A stretch of DNA of 64,000 bases from Gordionus sp. m RMFG-2023 (GCF_954871325.1 NC_088776.1:47200569-47264568), one strand, 5' to 3'. Positions 25,701-37,816 are shown, counted from the stretch's first letter. Translations and numbers: made by a program. The notes: a model not told the origin generated them from the letters alone.

Positions 25701-25908
25701 ATCAAAAATTATTTTTATATATACACTGATTGTCATTGTTATTTAAAAAAAATCAAAAGTAATTTACAGTGAAATTTCTTCCTCACTTTTTACCATTTAA
25801 AAAGAGTGGAGTTGGTTAAATGTGAAAATTCGATTCAAACGGTGTGGCAACCATTAAAAGAATTATATATTATATTGAGAGTGTTCATCCTAAAAAATAT
25901 TGCATATA
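22772..25908. other. AT-rich intergenic DNA, no gene seen
   Basis: There is a run of 10 G at 23336-23345, 10 C at 24254-24263 and 8 C at 25629-25636. AATACGCCATTG at about 24942-24953 looks like a solitary hAT-type end (CAATGGCGTATT in reverse). No partner was found. Confidence 0.45.
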
Positions 25909-25910
25909 CT

Positions 25911-26183
25911 AAGAGATCTGCAAATCTCGGCCTGATCCCAGGTCCTATATTTTAAAAATTTAAGGGGCTGGATTGGGCCTAATATTTTTTAAATAAGGCT
26001 TAAATTTTTAAATATGATATCATTCAATTTTGTGAAATAAATTGATATATTTTAAAATTCATGCTGTAACAAGAGGCCAATATTTTTTAATAATTTTTTC
26101 AATTAAAAATATATTAAATTTATATTTAAATAAATTCGGGCCGGGCGTACAAATAATTTTTATTTGGGCTAATTTTTCTATTA
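25911..26183. repeat. family A hAT-like MITE, right end eroded
   Basis: It begins AAGAGATCTGCAAATCTCGGCC, followed by an AT core with TTGTGAAATAAATTGATAT and a right GGGCCGGGCG block near 26138. The right terminus no longer matches the family end. Confidence 0.55.
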
Positions 26184-26351
26184 GTTGTGTTTTTTATAAT
26201 GGATGAAATAGAATTATCATTTTACAAATCTAATGAATAACACAATATTTATTTCTAATAATAACGAAAAATTATTTGTCCCCATCTATTTATCCTTATT
26301 TTTACATATTAAATTCAATTTTTCAGTTTTTGAAAATTTTAATTCTTGAAT

Positions 26352-26441
26352 CTAATATTCGGCAAGTAAAATTGAATATTCGACAAATAAATCGAATATT
26401 AGACAAATAAAATTGAATATTCGACAAATAAAATCGAATAA
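26352..26441. repeat. minisatellite, about 21-bp unit
   Basis: Four units follow the pattern GAATATTCGACAAATAAAATY. The later three start at 26374, 26394 and 26415; the first (26352) is more diverged. The next 150 bases keep GAATA/TTATTC words in inverted form, so the array may be the subterminal part of a further AT-type repeat. Confidence 0.75.
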
Positions 26442-27009
26442 TTTCATTATTCATATGGATAATTAACTATTTGATTATGATAGAATACGAATATGAATAA
26501 TTTAATTATTTATATATTCTTTTTACGCATATTTATGCTTGATCATCAACATCCGAATATTTTTAAATAATATATTAAAGACTTCATATATATAATATTC
26601 ATTTGATAATTGATTATAAACTTTCATTGAGATTGATTAACTAAAAGCAGATATCACGGAAGTAAAACATATATGAATAAAAGTTTTTACTTCCATTAAT
26701 TAAGGCGGCTTTTTCTGTCAGTTTCAATTTTCCAGATTTTATCAAAATCTTTTATTTTTCATATTTTTAATTATTTTAAAATTAATTATTAGATTAAATA
26801 TAAACCATTTTGATAACTAAATTATATTTTTTTAGAATTATAGTAATGTTATATATTTTAAATTCATAATAATCTGACTTGATAAAATATTTTGATTCTA
26901 ATTGATATTAAAAATGAAAACAGCCGGGATAATATTTTAAACTAACCCATTAGTGGAAAAGTTATTTCGCCAAAATTAGAAGAAATGCTGCGGTGTTGTG
27001 CTAGGTACC

Positions 27010-27338
27010 AGAGATCTGAATGGCCGGGTAACGTTTGAAAAATATTATATTTGGACTGTGCAAAAAATTATTGGGTTGGATTATTGATGAATTCTGGTAG
27101 AAGTGATAATTCATTAAGTGTAATGTTTAAAATTAATTCACTCCCAGATATTATAAATAGTTGTTTATTTTGGTATTCAATTATATATATTTATGGTTAC
27201 CCTTGTATTTAAAAAAACTGGGCCGGGCAACCTTAGTAAAAAAATTGGAAACAGCCGGGGCCGAATACAAACTTGGCCGAATCAGGCAAAAGCTAAATTC
27301 CAACCGGGCCAGAAAATTTAGCATTTGCAGACCTTAAT
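27010..27338. mobile_element. family A hAT-like MITE with 7-of-8 target duplication
   Basis: The left end is AGAGATCTGAATGGCCGGG and the right end is AGCATTTGCAGACCTTAAT. The flanks are TAGGTACC (27002-27009) and CAGGTACC (27339-27346). GGGCCGGGCAACC, GCCGGGGCCG and CCGGGCC blocks lie mainly to the right. It is non-coding. Confidence 0.7.
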
Positions 27339-27346
27339 CAGGTACC

Positions 27347-28374
27347 TGTTCAAAGTTAGTTCCTAAACTGGATGCCCTCCATAGACTTTCCGAGTCAACA
27401 GAAATCTAGTATCCCAACAAGGGAGGGCGCGGTTTTATTTTCTCAAAATATTTTTTTTATTTCAATTTTTTTTTAAAGTTAATAAACAATAAATATAACC
27501 AAAAAAAATCATCCATTTATGTATTAAAAAAAATATAATGTAATATAATATAAATAAAATAAAGCGGCATTTAACCTTAGAAAAAAAGAGCAATATTTTT
27601 TTTTATATTTTAATAAATTATTTTTGTTAAAAAAAAAGCCTTTTTGTATATATTACATATAAATACGATTCGTTTGAAAAATAGATATATACTATACATA
27701 TTATTATTGTATGAGAGTTACATGACTGTATTGTAAAATAACCTTTTTTTTGAATAAAAAAGAAGTATTTTATAATAACTTTTCCATTTTCATTTATTTT
27801 TAAAAAAATTAAATAATTATATATTAATTTTACAAATTAAAATAATTATTTCGATGAACTCGATTTTGCAAACAGAGTTACTCCTTTAAAATGGTACTTT
27901 TCTACTAATAAGTGGCAAGAATGGATATGTATATATGTTTGTAGGGCTTTAGAAAACTGAATTGTTAGGCAATTTTGCCATAAAATTTTAGGTAATTTTT
28001 TAAAAGTTCTTTGAAGGTTATAAATAATATTAAGATTAGTTAAAATATTCAAGGCAAAATTGTCTGAAATTCGCATTCTATATGCTATACACATTCTGGA
28101 ATATGACTCCAGCAAAACAAGATTTTTCAAAATTAAAAATAATTTGCGTTATAAATAATTTCGGTTTAAAAAAAAATCTTATAAAGACTCCGCGGCATGT
28201 ATGGCAAATCTGTAGACATATAAAACTTGAAATCAGTTCTTTCCGAAGCAGCCAAAGGATCTTCGTGAGTCACCATTGATTAGGGGGTAGGAGTACATTT
28301 TTCAACACGCATAATTAAAGCAAGAGCATTTTAATTATCATATATGATTGAACATTAAGTGATGGCATAATTTT
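27347..28374. other. AT-rich intergenic DNA; weak relative of family H
   Basis: The part from 27945 to 28090 carries AAAATTGTCTGAAATTCGCAT, similar to the AAGATTGTCTGAAATTTACAG motif of family H. No ends were found. The 94-codon minus-strand frame here has no recognised domain. Confidence 0.4.
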
Positions 28375-28377
28375 TAA

Positions 28378-28674
28378 GGCTGCATTCATAGTGGAGACGG
28401 ATCCGATTTTTACATCCGTTCCGTCAAAAGTCAATCTCATTAAAAATGATATATATGTTCATAGTGCGTCCGTTCCGATACCTTCAGTCTTAAAAACGGA
28501 TCTGGCAAATTTTGAAGTCAAAACATTTTGACTTTTTGATCCGACAAATCTTATAGAGCGTTATAACGTTATACAATTTTTTTATAGTCTATGAACATTT
28601 ATATCATTTTAAATGAGTTTGACTTTTGACGGAACGGATGTAAAAACGGATCCGTCTCCACTATGAATGCAGCC
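28378..28674. mobile_element. MITE with about 90-bp terminal inverted repeats and TAA target duplication (PIF/Harbinger-type)
   Basis: The left arm starts GGCTGCATTCATAGTGGAGA and continues through CGGATCCG, ACATCCGTTCCGTCAAAAGT and AATGATATATATGTTCATAG. The right arm is its reverse complement almost base for base over 80-90 bp. TAA stands directly outside each end (28375-28377 and 28675-28677), the 3-bp duplication typical of PIF/Harbinger. The interior repeats the theme in shorter form (GTCCGTTCCGATACC, AACGGATCTGGC, TTTTTGATCCGAC). It is non-coding. High arm identity suggests a comparatively young insertion. Confidence 0.88.
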
Positions 28675-28677
28675 TAA

Positions 28678-30261
28678 ATCCTAGGCAAATTAAAATTTCA
28701 AAATTAGTCACACAGAATCTCCAATCTTATAATGTTACCCCTGGTTTAGGTCTAGTTATAATTTTGATATATAATCCCTTAACCGATTATAAAAAAAAAT
28801 TTAAAAATGCAACCAAAATTTTGGAGTAATTTATTTCTTAAATCATATATTTTTTAATTAATAGATAAATATAGTTTTTTTTGTAACTGGATTATTGAAA
28901 CATTTTCTAACGCCACGATATATATTTTTTAAAGTTAAATAAAAATCGATATCATTATACAATAAATTAAATCTACGTTAAAAGGAAATATTAAATTTTC
29001 GATTTATAAAACCTAATTTAAAAAAAAATATATATTTGTGCTAATTATTAGTTTAACTTTAATAAAATATCAATTATTTGAAAATACGAAATTTGGAGAT
29101 TTGAGTAGTTCAATAATCTTGAAGGATTCATTTTATAAAATGTTTTCCTTTAAAAATACCTATTATTTCATAATTTGTTTATAGTATAACGATTTATTAT
29201 TTCAAAACTTTATGCTTTTTTTGAAAAAAAATATGCCTTAATGTGAGCTAAATTCTGGCATGGGGATTAAAAAAAATAAAATTCAGTTTTTTATGTATAG
29301 TAGTTACATTAGAGCGAATATACCGACAATATTTTAAAAATTTCAATTAATATAATTAAACTTTTATCACTAATCATGAAAAACTTTGACTCAAGTTTAT
29401 TTTTTATTGATTTGTCATTTATTTTTTTTCTAATATAAAATACTGCCAGTATCCTTGAATTCATTGCATTGGCATGCTACTTTTAACAAAAATTTAATTA
29501 TATTTCCGTTTGAGTCGTATTATTTTAGTTCAAAAAAATTATATTTATTTAAAAATTGAAATCAAATTTGGCATAATCTAACCAGCAGCGGGTTTTAATT
29601 AAAATATGGTAGCTAATTTTAACCTAATAAAAGTACGGATTTATTATCCGGGCCGTATCAAGAAGTTTACGTTCAAAGAGCACTGGGACCCCTTTTTTAA
29701 AAATTGCAATTTCCGATAATATCTTTTTCCTCATGCGCCCACAATCCTAGCTATATGAATTATACATATATTATAGGTGATTATAAGCCATTATTTAAGT
29801 AATATGAATTCATTTTAAATGACCCACCTCCCTCCTCCCTAGAAAGGCCGAATTATTAGATCTATTAATTTTTATCATATTGATTCTTTAGATAAATCCC
29901 CCTAAATTAGCATTTTTTAAATTAAATTTAAAAAAAAATCCAACCTTCTATATTAATTATATAAATTGATACTTTACCTCTTTTTAAAAAATATTTAAAA
30001 CTTGCCCAAATTTTAGATTTTTTGTTTGAACTGAACTTTCATAGCGAATTAAGGTAAAAGTTGCTAAAACTGGATAAAGACTATCATAAATAATCCAAGA
30101 CATAAACATTAACCCCGAACTAAACGGATTTGGCTTACTTCAAAAATCAATTGAGTTTGGAGCAAAGTAAAAAATATAGCGATAGCCCATTAGAACTATA
30201 GTGCTTGAGATATTTATTTAAAGCTTAGCTTATAGAATATTGATTTAGGTAAACATAAATG
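28678..30261. other. AT-rich intergenic DNA, no gene seen
   Basis: Nothing with coding character or clear termini was found. Confidence 0.5.
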
Positions 30262-30407
30262 TAGTGTTGTTAAACGACTTAGCCGATTTTAAATTAAGAT
30301 TTTAGCCAAAATAATATCACGCAGGAAATCTATTAATAAAATCTCGAGGAGTGTGTTATAATTTTTGGCTAAAATATTGGGTTAAAAATCGAGCCATCTA
30401 ACAACTA
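30262..30407. mobile_element. TAGTGTTGTTAAACGG MITE (family D), copy 4, shortened
   Basis: It starts TAGTGTTGTTAAACGACTTAG and ends GAGCCATCTAACAACTA. It is shorter than copies 1-3 and has no clear target duplication. Confidence 0.6.
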
Positions 30408-31420
30408 CCAACTTTAAAGTTGACATTAGGAAAGAAATATTTTTTTTAAAAAAAAAGGCTAGTAAAAATGATCAAAGGCTATTGAAGGAAAAATTAATGA
30501 ATCAAGGAAGGAGAGATCGATAATTATTTTATTATATATTCATAATTTGTATAATAAATATAAATAAAGTATTGTGTACTTAATTAAATTGAAAATAAGT
30601 ACAATAATAATAATTATTAAGTCAAACAAATATTATTTATATAAAAAAAATTTTTTTAAAAAAATGACAAAATTTTCTGTATTTTTAATATCATTTTTCG
30701 AGTCGCTGAATTTCGTTTTTATTATTATTATATTATAACACAGAAATATTTTAAAAATATATTAAAAGTTTATTTAAAAAAATATATTATTAAGTTACTT
30801 TTTGATTTTCACATTTTTTTAATACATGATATATTTTTTTAAGCCATCATTAATTTTCACATTTTTTTATATCAACCTCAGGTCTGTAAAAAAAAATAAT
30901 AAAAGGATATTCAAGTAATTGAGATCTCAAGATAGGAGAATTGGGTTGGGGGTTCGTTCATTATATTAAAATTTATTACAATAAATAATATTAAATTATT
31001 AACGAGAAAAGGAAATTAATTATCAAGATTTACGATTCTTACTAGTATAATAATCTAAGCTATTAATGTCATGATCAGGTAAGGGCAGCAGGGTAATTAC
31101 AATGACGTGTTTTTATTATTTGAAATATATATATATTAGACAATTTAAAAAATTTATAATCGATGCATTTAAATATTTAAAAAAAAACATTATTATGGTG
31201 TGATTGTTGCATAAATTAAGGGACAAAAATCATGAAGATTATTTATTTGGGAGAATAGAATATATAATTTAAAAAATGATAAGGTGAAATATATTACCTG
31301 AGAAAGATTAAGATAACGCATATTTTTTTAAAGAAATAAAGGTTTGAAAAATCATACTGTTCAAATTTTAAAAAAATGAAGAATGTTTTCAAAAAAAAGA
31401 GAAGTTGAATTTTTAAAAAT
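30408..31420. other. 3' flank of the SOX gene, AT-rich, no repeat recognised
   Basis: It probably contains the 3' untranslated region of the minus-strand SOX gene. No further open frame belongs to a gene. Confidence 0.5.
31242..31247 (-). promoter_or_regulatory. candidate polyadenylation signal AATAAA of the SOX gene
   Basis: TTTATT on the plus strand is AATAAA on the minus strand, about 170 bases after the SOX stop codon. In such AT-rich DNA the hexamer is common by chance. Confidence 0.35.
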
Positions 31421-33943
31421 TCAATTTGAATCGGCAAGAATTTCGGAAATTTCAGGAGTAAATTGTTCCATGAACTGAAAATGTGAATGCCCAATCATTT
31501 CAAAATCGAAACCCATAATGCCCATATTATCAGAAATTGTTGTAGATTTATCTGTATCATTTAAAGGATGATCACTATGAGCTGACAGATAATGGTCATT
31601 GTAAATATCGATTGAGTTTTCTTCATCGTCATAAGGATTAAAATTTCTACCCGTGGAATACTTGTTTATTACATGATTTTTGGTATTGCTACTATGTTTA
31701 GAGGAAGGTAAGATGGAATTCAAAAAGTCTAAATCTAAGCAACAACCTTCCTCGCCATGAAAGGTCAAGCGTTCACTTTTGTTGGCTTCGTTAGTGTAAA
31801 TATTGTCAGAAACCGTTAACTCTTCTTCTGACCAATTGTCCGAGTCGTCTATATTGAATTCTTGCTTAAAAGCATTAATATTGTCTTGTTGATAAGCCTC
31901 AGCGCTTGTAAGACTAATATTTTCTTCATACTCTTCATCACCATCGACAAAACCGCAATCACTAGAGGCTCGTTCCTTTTTAAGAAAGACGAAAGGTGTC
32001 AAATTCTCCTTGAAATTGCTAAGCTTGCTTAGAGGATCCGTAGGTTTAACGCAAATGTTTTTGGCACAAGTATCCACTATATTTTGCTTTCGCTTTTTTA
32101 GACTCGACTTGTTGACAGCTCCTAATGATTTTTTGCGTTTATCAGTAGAAGTCTTTAAAGTGTATGAGGGAGCACTAACGTGTTGGCTACAAGAAGAATC
32201 CTCATGAAAACCGGAAGATTCAGTGTTAATGCTGTGCTGAGATGATTCGCTGTTGAATTCTGGGCTTAATGGAATAGTGTAATTGTTTGCACTCAAATTT
32301 GTGCAAAATATATTTTTAGATGAGGTCAGATCATCAATTTCCATAGATTGGTCAGTGTTTAATCGGCAAAATAGCAGCTGGCCATTATCGCTGGAAGAAT
32401 TGATGAGATTATTGGAGTTTAGGGATGACAGGTAAAGACGCTTCATGGAATTTTTGTCATAACCCTGGGAAAATTGGCGCTTGAATTCTTGGTCGATTTT
32501 TAAATGCGTATAAACCTGAGATGATGACTTGTTAGTTTGTGATAACTGCTTAAGTAAAATTCCGTCATTATTCGAATGATTATGTGGATAATTGTCGTCT
32601 GTCTTCCTGGCATGATGGAGAGCGTTATTTTTTTTAGTCATCTCTTTAAATTTTATTGGATATTTGTTGCTGGGTACTTTTAGTCTCGTTGAATCGGTAG
32701 AGGAAATCATAGTATTGGGTTGACTTTGAGACACAGTCGTCGATAATGCATAGTAAATCTTGTTGTCTTTGATCCCAAATAACTTATCGTCATTGATCCC
32801 ATCTTGACCCATGTAAAAGTCGATACCTTTCATAAGATCACGATTTTGCTGTGTTGTCAAAGTTTTCGAATCGTAAGAGTGTTGCTTAAATTGAAACGCA
32901 CAATCTTTGTTAAGCATATCAGTAGAATATATGGGTGTCGAATTGGAATGAGCTGGGAAAAACGTTTTACTATGATTATTAATAATATTAGCATTAATAA
33001 TCCCTGGAGTTAAGTGCAATTTGTTTTTAAGTTTTTTTCTTGGCCGGTACTTGTAATCAGGATATTCCTTGGTGTGCAAAACCCTTAATTTATCAGCTTC
33101 CATCATAAACGGTTTTTTTTCTGATTCCGTTAGCGTTTTCCATTGTCGACCGAGTCGTTTGCTAATCTCGGCGTTGTGCAAGTCGGGTTCGGTTTCGGAC
33201 ATTTTACGCCTTTCAATTTGACTCCATACCATAAAGGCATTCATTGGTCTTTTAATGTGATTAGGTTTGGTGGATACATTGTTGGTTTGTTGAGAAAGCA
33301 TTGTGTGGCTAGACTTTGTAGAAACCCTCTTAGAAATACAAAATTTTTCGAAATTCAAGTTGTTCTTATCGTTATAATTATTGACTTGCTGTTGTTGATT
33401 AAAATTCATGTTTTGGCTAGTTTTCAATAAGACGTCTGACTCTGAATACTCGGTATTTGATGCATCGAGATATTCTACATTGAAGCTTTGATTGTTAGCG
33501 ATCAGCATCATAATGGCTCTATTGTTGTTAAAATTAGTGATATCTTTCATATGATCTATGTTGTCGTTCGAACCCTCTCTAGTTGTAATATTATCTGAAA
33601 CCTCACTAATGCTGCGAGCGCCCATTTTTAAAGTAGCATAAAAAGGAGTAGTAAATTGTTTGGCTTTTCGTCCATCAAGGGTCACATAATAATTTAAATC
33701 AGTGTTTGCGATCGGATTCGCTTCCTTGAATTCGAAATCTTGGTAGTCATCGACTATCTCCTTTTTCGTATTATTGCTGTTAGAGGAATTGATTAGACCC
33801 AAATTTAAATCTTGATCATCATAATCAAAGGTGCACAACAAATCCATCGCGTTTTCTTCATAAATATCGGTGGAATTTGACACACAATCTTGCTGCTGGG
33901 ATACAACTCTTTTGATATATATATGATCGTCACACGTCAACAT
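31421..33943 (-). CDS. SoxC: SoxC-group HMG-box transcription factor (SOX4/SOX11-like), single open exon, 840 residues
   Basis: Nuclear DNA-binding regulator; SoxC proteins bind and bend the minor groove at ACAAAG-like sites and act in neural and other progenitor differentiation (family knowledge). The HMG box spans residues 229-306 (nt 33026-33259): [16 protein letters not shown] (232-247), [10 protein letters not shown], then [18 protein letters not shown], where SoxB has SRGQRRK, marks group C. A basic pair KRKK...KKRK (about 602-620) is a second nuclear-localisation candidate. The C-terminal [16 protein letters not shown] (820-835) resembles the SOX4/SOX11 transactivation end (SHFEFPDYCTPEVSEM). 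The rest is Asn/Ser/Gln-rich with acidic patches (about 663-675). ATG at 33943 (CGGAAACAATG, A at -3) is chosen; the frame runs 15 codons further up without an ATG before a stop. It ends LADSN then TGA, lacking the usual GDWLE...VFTY tail. Vertebrate SoxC is about 440-475 residues. The coding region is visibly richer in GC than its flanks, and no introns are evident. Confidence 0.95.
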   Translation of the reverse strand: MLTCDDHIYIKRVVSQQQDCVSNSTDIYEENAMDLLCTFDYDDQDLNLGLINSSNSNNTKKEIVDDYQDFEFKEANPIANTDLNYYVTLDGRKAKQFTTPFYATLKMGARSISEVSDNITTREGSNDNIDHMKDITNFNNNRAIMMLIANNQSFNVEYLDASNTEYSESDVLLKTSQNMNFNQQQQVNNYNDKNNLNFEKFCISKRVSTKSSHTMLSQQTNNVSTKPNHIKRPMNAFMVWSQIERRKMSETEPDLHNAEISKRLGRQWKTLTESEKKPFMMEADKLRVLHTKEYPDYKYRPRKKLKNKLHLTPGIINANIINNHSKTFFPAHSNSTPIYSTDMLNKDCAFQFKQHSYDSKTLTTQQNRDLMKGIDFYMGQDGINDDKLFGIKDNKIYYALSTTVSQSQPNTMISSTDSTRLKVPSNKYPIKFKEMTKKNNALHHARKTDDNYPHNHSNNDGILLKQLSQTNKSSSQVYTHLKIDQEFKRQFSQGYDKNSMKRLYLSSLNSNNLINSSSDNGQLLFCRLNTDQSMEIDDLTSSKNIFCTNLSANNYTIPLSPEFNSESSQHSINTESSGFHEDSSCSQHVSAPSYTLKTSTDKRKKSLGAVNKSSLKKRKQNIVDTCAKNICVKPTDPLSKLSNFKENLTPFVFLKKERASSDCGFVDGDEEYEENISLTSAEAYQQDNINAFKQEFNIDDSDNWSEEELTVSDNIYTNEANKSERLTFHGEEGCCLDLDFLNSILPSSKHSSNTKNHVINKYSTGRNFNPYDDEENSIDIYNDHYLSAHSDHPLNDTDKSTTISDNMGIMGFDFEMIGHSHFQFMEQFTPEISEILADSN

Positions 33944-34773
33944 TGTTTCCGAATGTTTAAAATGTTTTGAGCTGGTAAAATATTTCAAAAGATAATCTAG
34001 GTTTCGTTATTAGAAGTGGTAGGTAAGATGAGTTTTATTTATTGCAGAATTTTTCATCAAACAAATAAATAATTTAAAATTTTTTGGTTCACAAATGGAT
34101 ATTTTTAGACATTGTCAAAGGTATAACAATATTTTGATAATAAAGTGTTTTTTTTTAATGACAGATTGTCTAGATTTATTTTTTTCATTTTCGCGGCATC
34201 AAAAAAAAAAATTTTTTTCTTCTTTCAAGTCAAAACAAAAAAGCATATATTTAAAATAAAACATTTTATAAGTTTAAGTAGTATATAAATATGTTAAGAG
34301 ATCTAATGTAAAAATATAAATTATTATTGCAGTAATACATAAACGAGATTTTTTTTATAAGAATAGATGTGTCTAAGGTGAGCAGAGTTTTTCCAACATA
34401 AGAAAAGAAATAAAAATGAGCTAATTTTCAAAAAAAGAAAACTTTATCACTTCTAAAGCTCTTTTTTCAACCTTGAGAATGATAGATGACCAAAAATCGG
34501 CGAATTTGTGATAAAAATATACGAACGCGACTGAGAGACGATAATGTAAATTTTTTTTGTTGTTGAGCAAATCAGATCTTTAATCTAAAAAATAGAAGAA
34601 AAAAAATTATTATATATAAATTTGTTAATATATAATTATAATAATTAACAAAAGTATAGACCGCTTATAACTAACATACACATTCCCTTATAATAGCTTT
34701 TCATTTATTCAGAAAATTCGTTATTATAATTATAAAATATAATAATTTTAAGAATTATAAACTTTTTATTCAC
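33944..34773. other. 5' flank of the SOX gene, AT-rich, repeat-free
   Basis: An in-frame stop (34007-34009) closes the frame upstream of the ATG. On the minus strand TATTTTACCAG just upstream of the ATG (about 33974-33984) could be a 3' splice site for a 5' untranslated intron. No promoter can be assigned because TATAAA-like words are everywhere. Confidence 0.4.
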
Positions 34774-34982
34774 TCAAGTGATGACCTGCAGAAGTACCAT
34801 TTGTAGGGCCCGGTTCGAATTTTTATAAAAATATTATATTTATTTTTGATAATGGCAATTTAAAAAATTTAGTTTTAAAATATTCAGCCCAAGTATTTTT
34901 TAAAAAATTTTTTTAGGCCCGGCCCGGGAATTCAAAAAATTAAAATACATCTGGTCCGTTAAAGCCGGGTCTGCAAGTTCTG
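34774..34982 (+). repeat. family A hAT-like MITE
   Basis: ATGACCTGCAGAAGTACCAT then GGGCCCGG on the left, GGTCTGCAAGTTCTG on the right, and the core TTGATAATGGCGATTT-like sequence between. It marks the upstream border of the repeat-free island around the SOX gene. Confidence 0.65.
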
Positions 34983-36736
34983 ATATTTTTCCTTTCATTA
35001 ATTTTTCGTTTCACTTATTTATACCCATGCCCGTTTTTCACTCACTAACTCTTCTTTTCTTTTTTTCTACTGAACATGCAATTTTATCTAAACATTTCTA
35101 TCAAAAATATTAAAAATTATTTAATTTTTTTAAAAATATAATAATAAACATTTCAATTTTGGTTAAATAAACTAAACAAACATAAACAATTCCTATAAAA
35201 AAAATACAAATTAAATTTTGAGGAAATTAAATCCAAATTATATTTGTATAAAATAAAAATAAATTTCAAGCTCATGATAAAAAAAATATAATTTCCTTTA
35301 TACCAGTTTTTCAAATTATATTGTAAAGAGATAGAAGGGGGGTGGGCATATATTTGAATCAGATTTTTTTAAAACGAATATCATTTATATAATCATACCA
35401 CCCCCCCCCCCTCCCTTCTTTAAAATATAAAAACTCAAAAATTTCCCTCTAACTTCACAGATTTAAAATATTAGTTTCATGATGAAATATTGATGAGATA
35501 TGTGGAATATAAAGTATTATTACATTATGAGTTAGAAGAAGAATGGCCCATGACTATTTTTGAATTATAAGGGTCAGAATTTTCTGTTAGACTTTTTGGA
35601 TTAATAATTATATATATATTATATTATGTTCTAGATGGTAATAATATGTAAGGCCAGGCAGTACATAATATGGCAAACCTGAAGCCCTATAATGGTAAAC
35701 AACATATTATTTTCGAATCTGGGTTCAAAATAGCTCAGGATATAAAGTCTATTTGAGAATCAGGGCCACGATTTGCGTATCACGATGGGAAGGAGGATAT
35801 TTTTAGTTTCATTTCCATCAAAATTTTATAACAAATCTCGGACTCATAGTTCTTTGATCATTTTTAGCTAATACAGCGAAAATTATAAAATGGCCACACA
35901 ATTTTTAAAAAAAAATCAAATTTTAAATGATAATAAGTATAGTAATAATATTAAGATGTTTATAAATAAAATATTTTTTAGTGAATCATTTAATCAATAT
36001 TATAGCTAATAAGCAAATTTAAAAAAATATCTTCAACAAACATCTATTGGCTTGTAAAATAATAAAGGTAATCATTAAGGCCCTGGCGGGATGAATGAAC
36101 AATCACCTTATAAAGGAAAGAAAAGATTTTTGCAAAAGGTATAAATTATATTTAATATCATCTAGAAATGATAAGTCTAAGATTAAATGTTTTACCTAAT
36201 TTTTTAAAAAAATTTAAACCCATTTTATTAGATATTTGAAATAAAATTATTGCAGTTTAATGAAATGGTAAATCCATTGGATAAATGATTACTTCTACAC
36301 CTCTTTTTTATGTGATATAAGGGGTGATTTGATAAAACCAAATCAAGAGCAAATATAACATTTTTATGTTTTAGTAATAAAAATGTTTAAAAAAAACGTA
36401 CATTTCCTTAGTCCATTAAAAAAAATGCTGAATGCATTTGATGAAAATTGAAATGAATTTACAAAATATCTTAGCCTTGTTAATGAAAATGCTACTTTTT
36501 ATTTTTAACTTGAAACTAAAGATTAGGTTTTTTTTTAAACAAGCTTTGTTTTAAAAAATTTTTTCAAAATTATGTTTTGATATTTTGCAAAACAAATTAT
36601 ATTAATTTATAAGAATGTTTTTTTTATTTACAATAATATGATACGAATAGTTGATATCGAATTTCGATAGTTGACACATTTATTAGCATAATAATATTTT
36701 ATCTTTAAAAACTACCCCCATTAAAATAATTATTAA
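34983..36736. other. AT-rich intergenic DNA, no gene seen
   Basis: A G-rich patch (35336-35346) faces a run of 11 C (35401-35411) across about 55 bases, so a G/C-stem hairpin is possible. Nothing else was found. Confidence 0.45.
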
Positions 36737-37077
36737 CAGGAAACTGCAAAGGCTCGCCCAGATTTTACGCCCCAAATATTTTTTATCTTCAAGCCCGACA
36801 AGATTTCAAGTCTGGAGTTTTCTTAAAACCCGGGCCGAGATTATTATTCTTTATTTGTAAGACTGGTCTAGATTTTTTAAAATGGCGACGTGGATTTTTA
36901 AAAATTTAGTTATATAAAATATTTCAAAAAATTAATGTTTTCTACAATTACGATATGATTTCCTAACTGATTTATGATATAATTAAAAAATCTTATTTTA
37001 GCCCAGGCCCTAGTTTTGTAAACTTTTATTTTAAAGCCCTATCCAAATATTGGTAATTTTCAAGCGCGCGTCCACTA
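36737..37077. repeat. family A-like repeat, degenerate
   Basis: Left CAGGAAACTGCAAAGGCTCGCCC, right GCGCGCGTCCACTA. CCCGGGCCGAG and AGCCCAGGCCC blocks flank the AATGGCGACGT core. The flanks match at only 5 of 8 positions, so boundaries are approximate. Confidence 0.5.
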
Positions 37078-37137
37078 ATTGATACTCAGATATATATATT
37101 ATTTTAAATTATATACTTAAGAAAGAATCAATAAGAA

Positions 37138-37367
37138 ACCTGTAGGCCCAGAACAGATTTTATAAAAAGCTATTATTTTGATAATCATGGTTACAAATAA
37201 ATAAAATAATACAACTTAGGTCTGGACAAATCACATCATACTTTTAATTCAACTTAAAATAAATTATAAAATTATATTCAAATAATCCCGGGCTGGGCTG
37301 TAAAATGATTAAAATTTTAAAAATCTGAACTTGACCAAGATTAATTGACTTCTATCGGTCTCTGGAA
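37138..37367. repeat. family A-like repeat, degenerate second copy
   Basis: It begins AACCTGTAGGCCCAGAACAG and ends ATCGGTCTCTGG, with CCCGGGCTGGGC at 37288-37299. The ends fit family A (CTGYAG, GTCTCTG), but the interior is shortened. Confidence 0.5.
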
Positions 37368-37624
37368 CGAATAAATGGGTAAAATTATGTGTTTATTAGT
37401 ATTAGTAAAAAGGCTGAAATGATTCGTATTTGTGATCAAACTCGTTTTTATCTTAAACTTATGATAGGTTAATTAAAACCTTAAATTTACTAAACTACTG
37501 ATTAAGACCTCATTTATTTGATAGTAATTGCGATGTAATAAGATGAAGTATTGCTTAGCGATATTCATCGCATCGTTTAAGCGTTAACGATCGCTGTTAC
37601 TATAAACAAACCCTGTGCTGTGAG

Positions 37625-37816
37625 TAGTGGTGTTAAACGGCTTGATTTTTAAAAACGCCATTTAGCTAAAAAAAAAACTACGCAAGCTTCGAGATTTAGT
37701 TAATAGATGTACAAACCTTTCTGCCATCTGTCAGCAAAATCTCTAGGGTTGTGTAATATTTTTGACTAAAATATCGCGTCGGCCGTTTTTAAAAATCGAG
37801 CCGTTTAACAACATTA
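37625..37816. mobile_element. TAGTGTTGTTAAACGG MITE (family D), copy 5
   Basis: It starts TAGTGGTGTTAAACGGCTTG and ends GAGCCGTTTAACAACATTA. The two arms (AAAAACGCCATTTAGC... and GGCCGTTTTTAAAAATC) are well kept. No target duplication is visible. Confidence 0.7.

Noticed and set aside
26352-26441. CRISPR array
   Set aside because: The 21-bp units are directly adjacent with no spacers, in a eukaryotic context; it is a minisatellite.
27846-28130. 94-codon minus-strand frame
   Set aside because: Composition and a shared AAATTGTCTGAAATT motif point to a repeat remnant. No protein family is recognised.
31294-31494. 66-codon minus-strand frame overlapping the end of the SOX gene in another frame
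   Set aside because: Phe/Leu/Ile-rich reading of AT-rich DNA in the wrong frame; a shadow of the real coding region and its 3' flank.
33944-33988. Fifteen further codons upstream of the chosen SOX start
   Set aside because: This extension begins with TTG, not ATG, and is not needed. The ATG at 33943 has a good context for an animal start.
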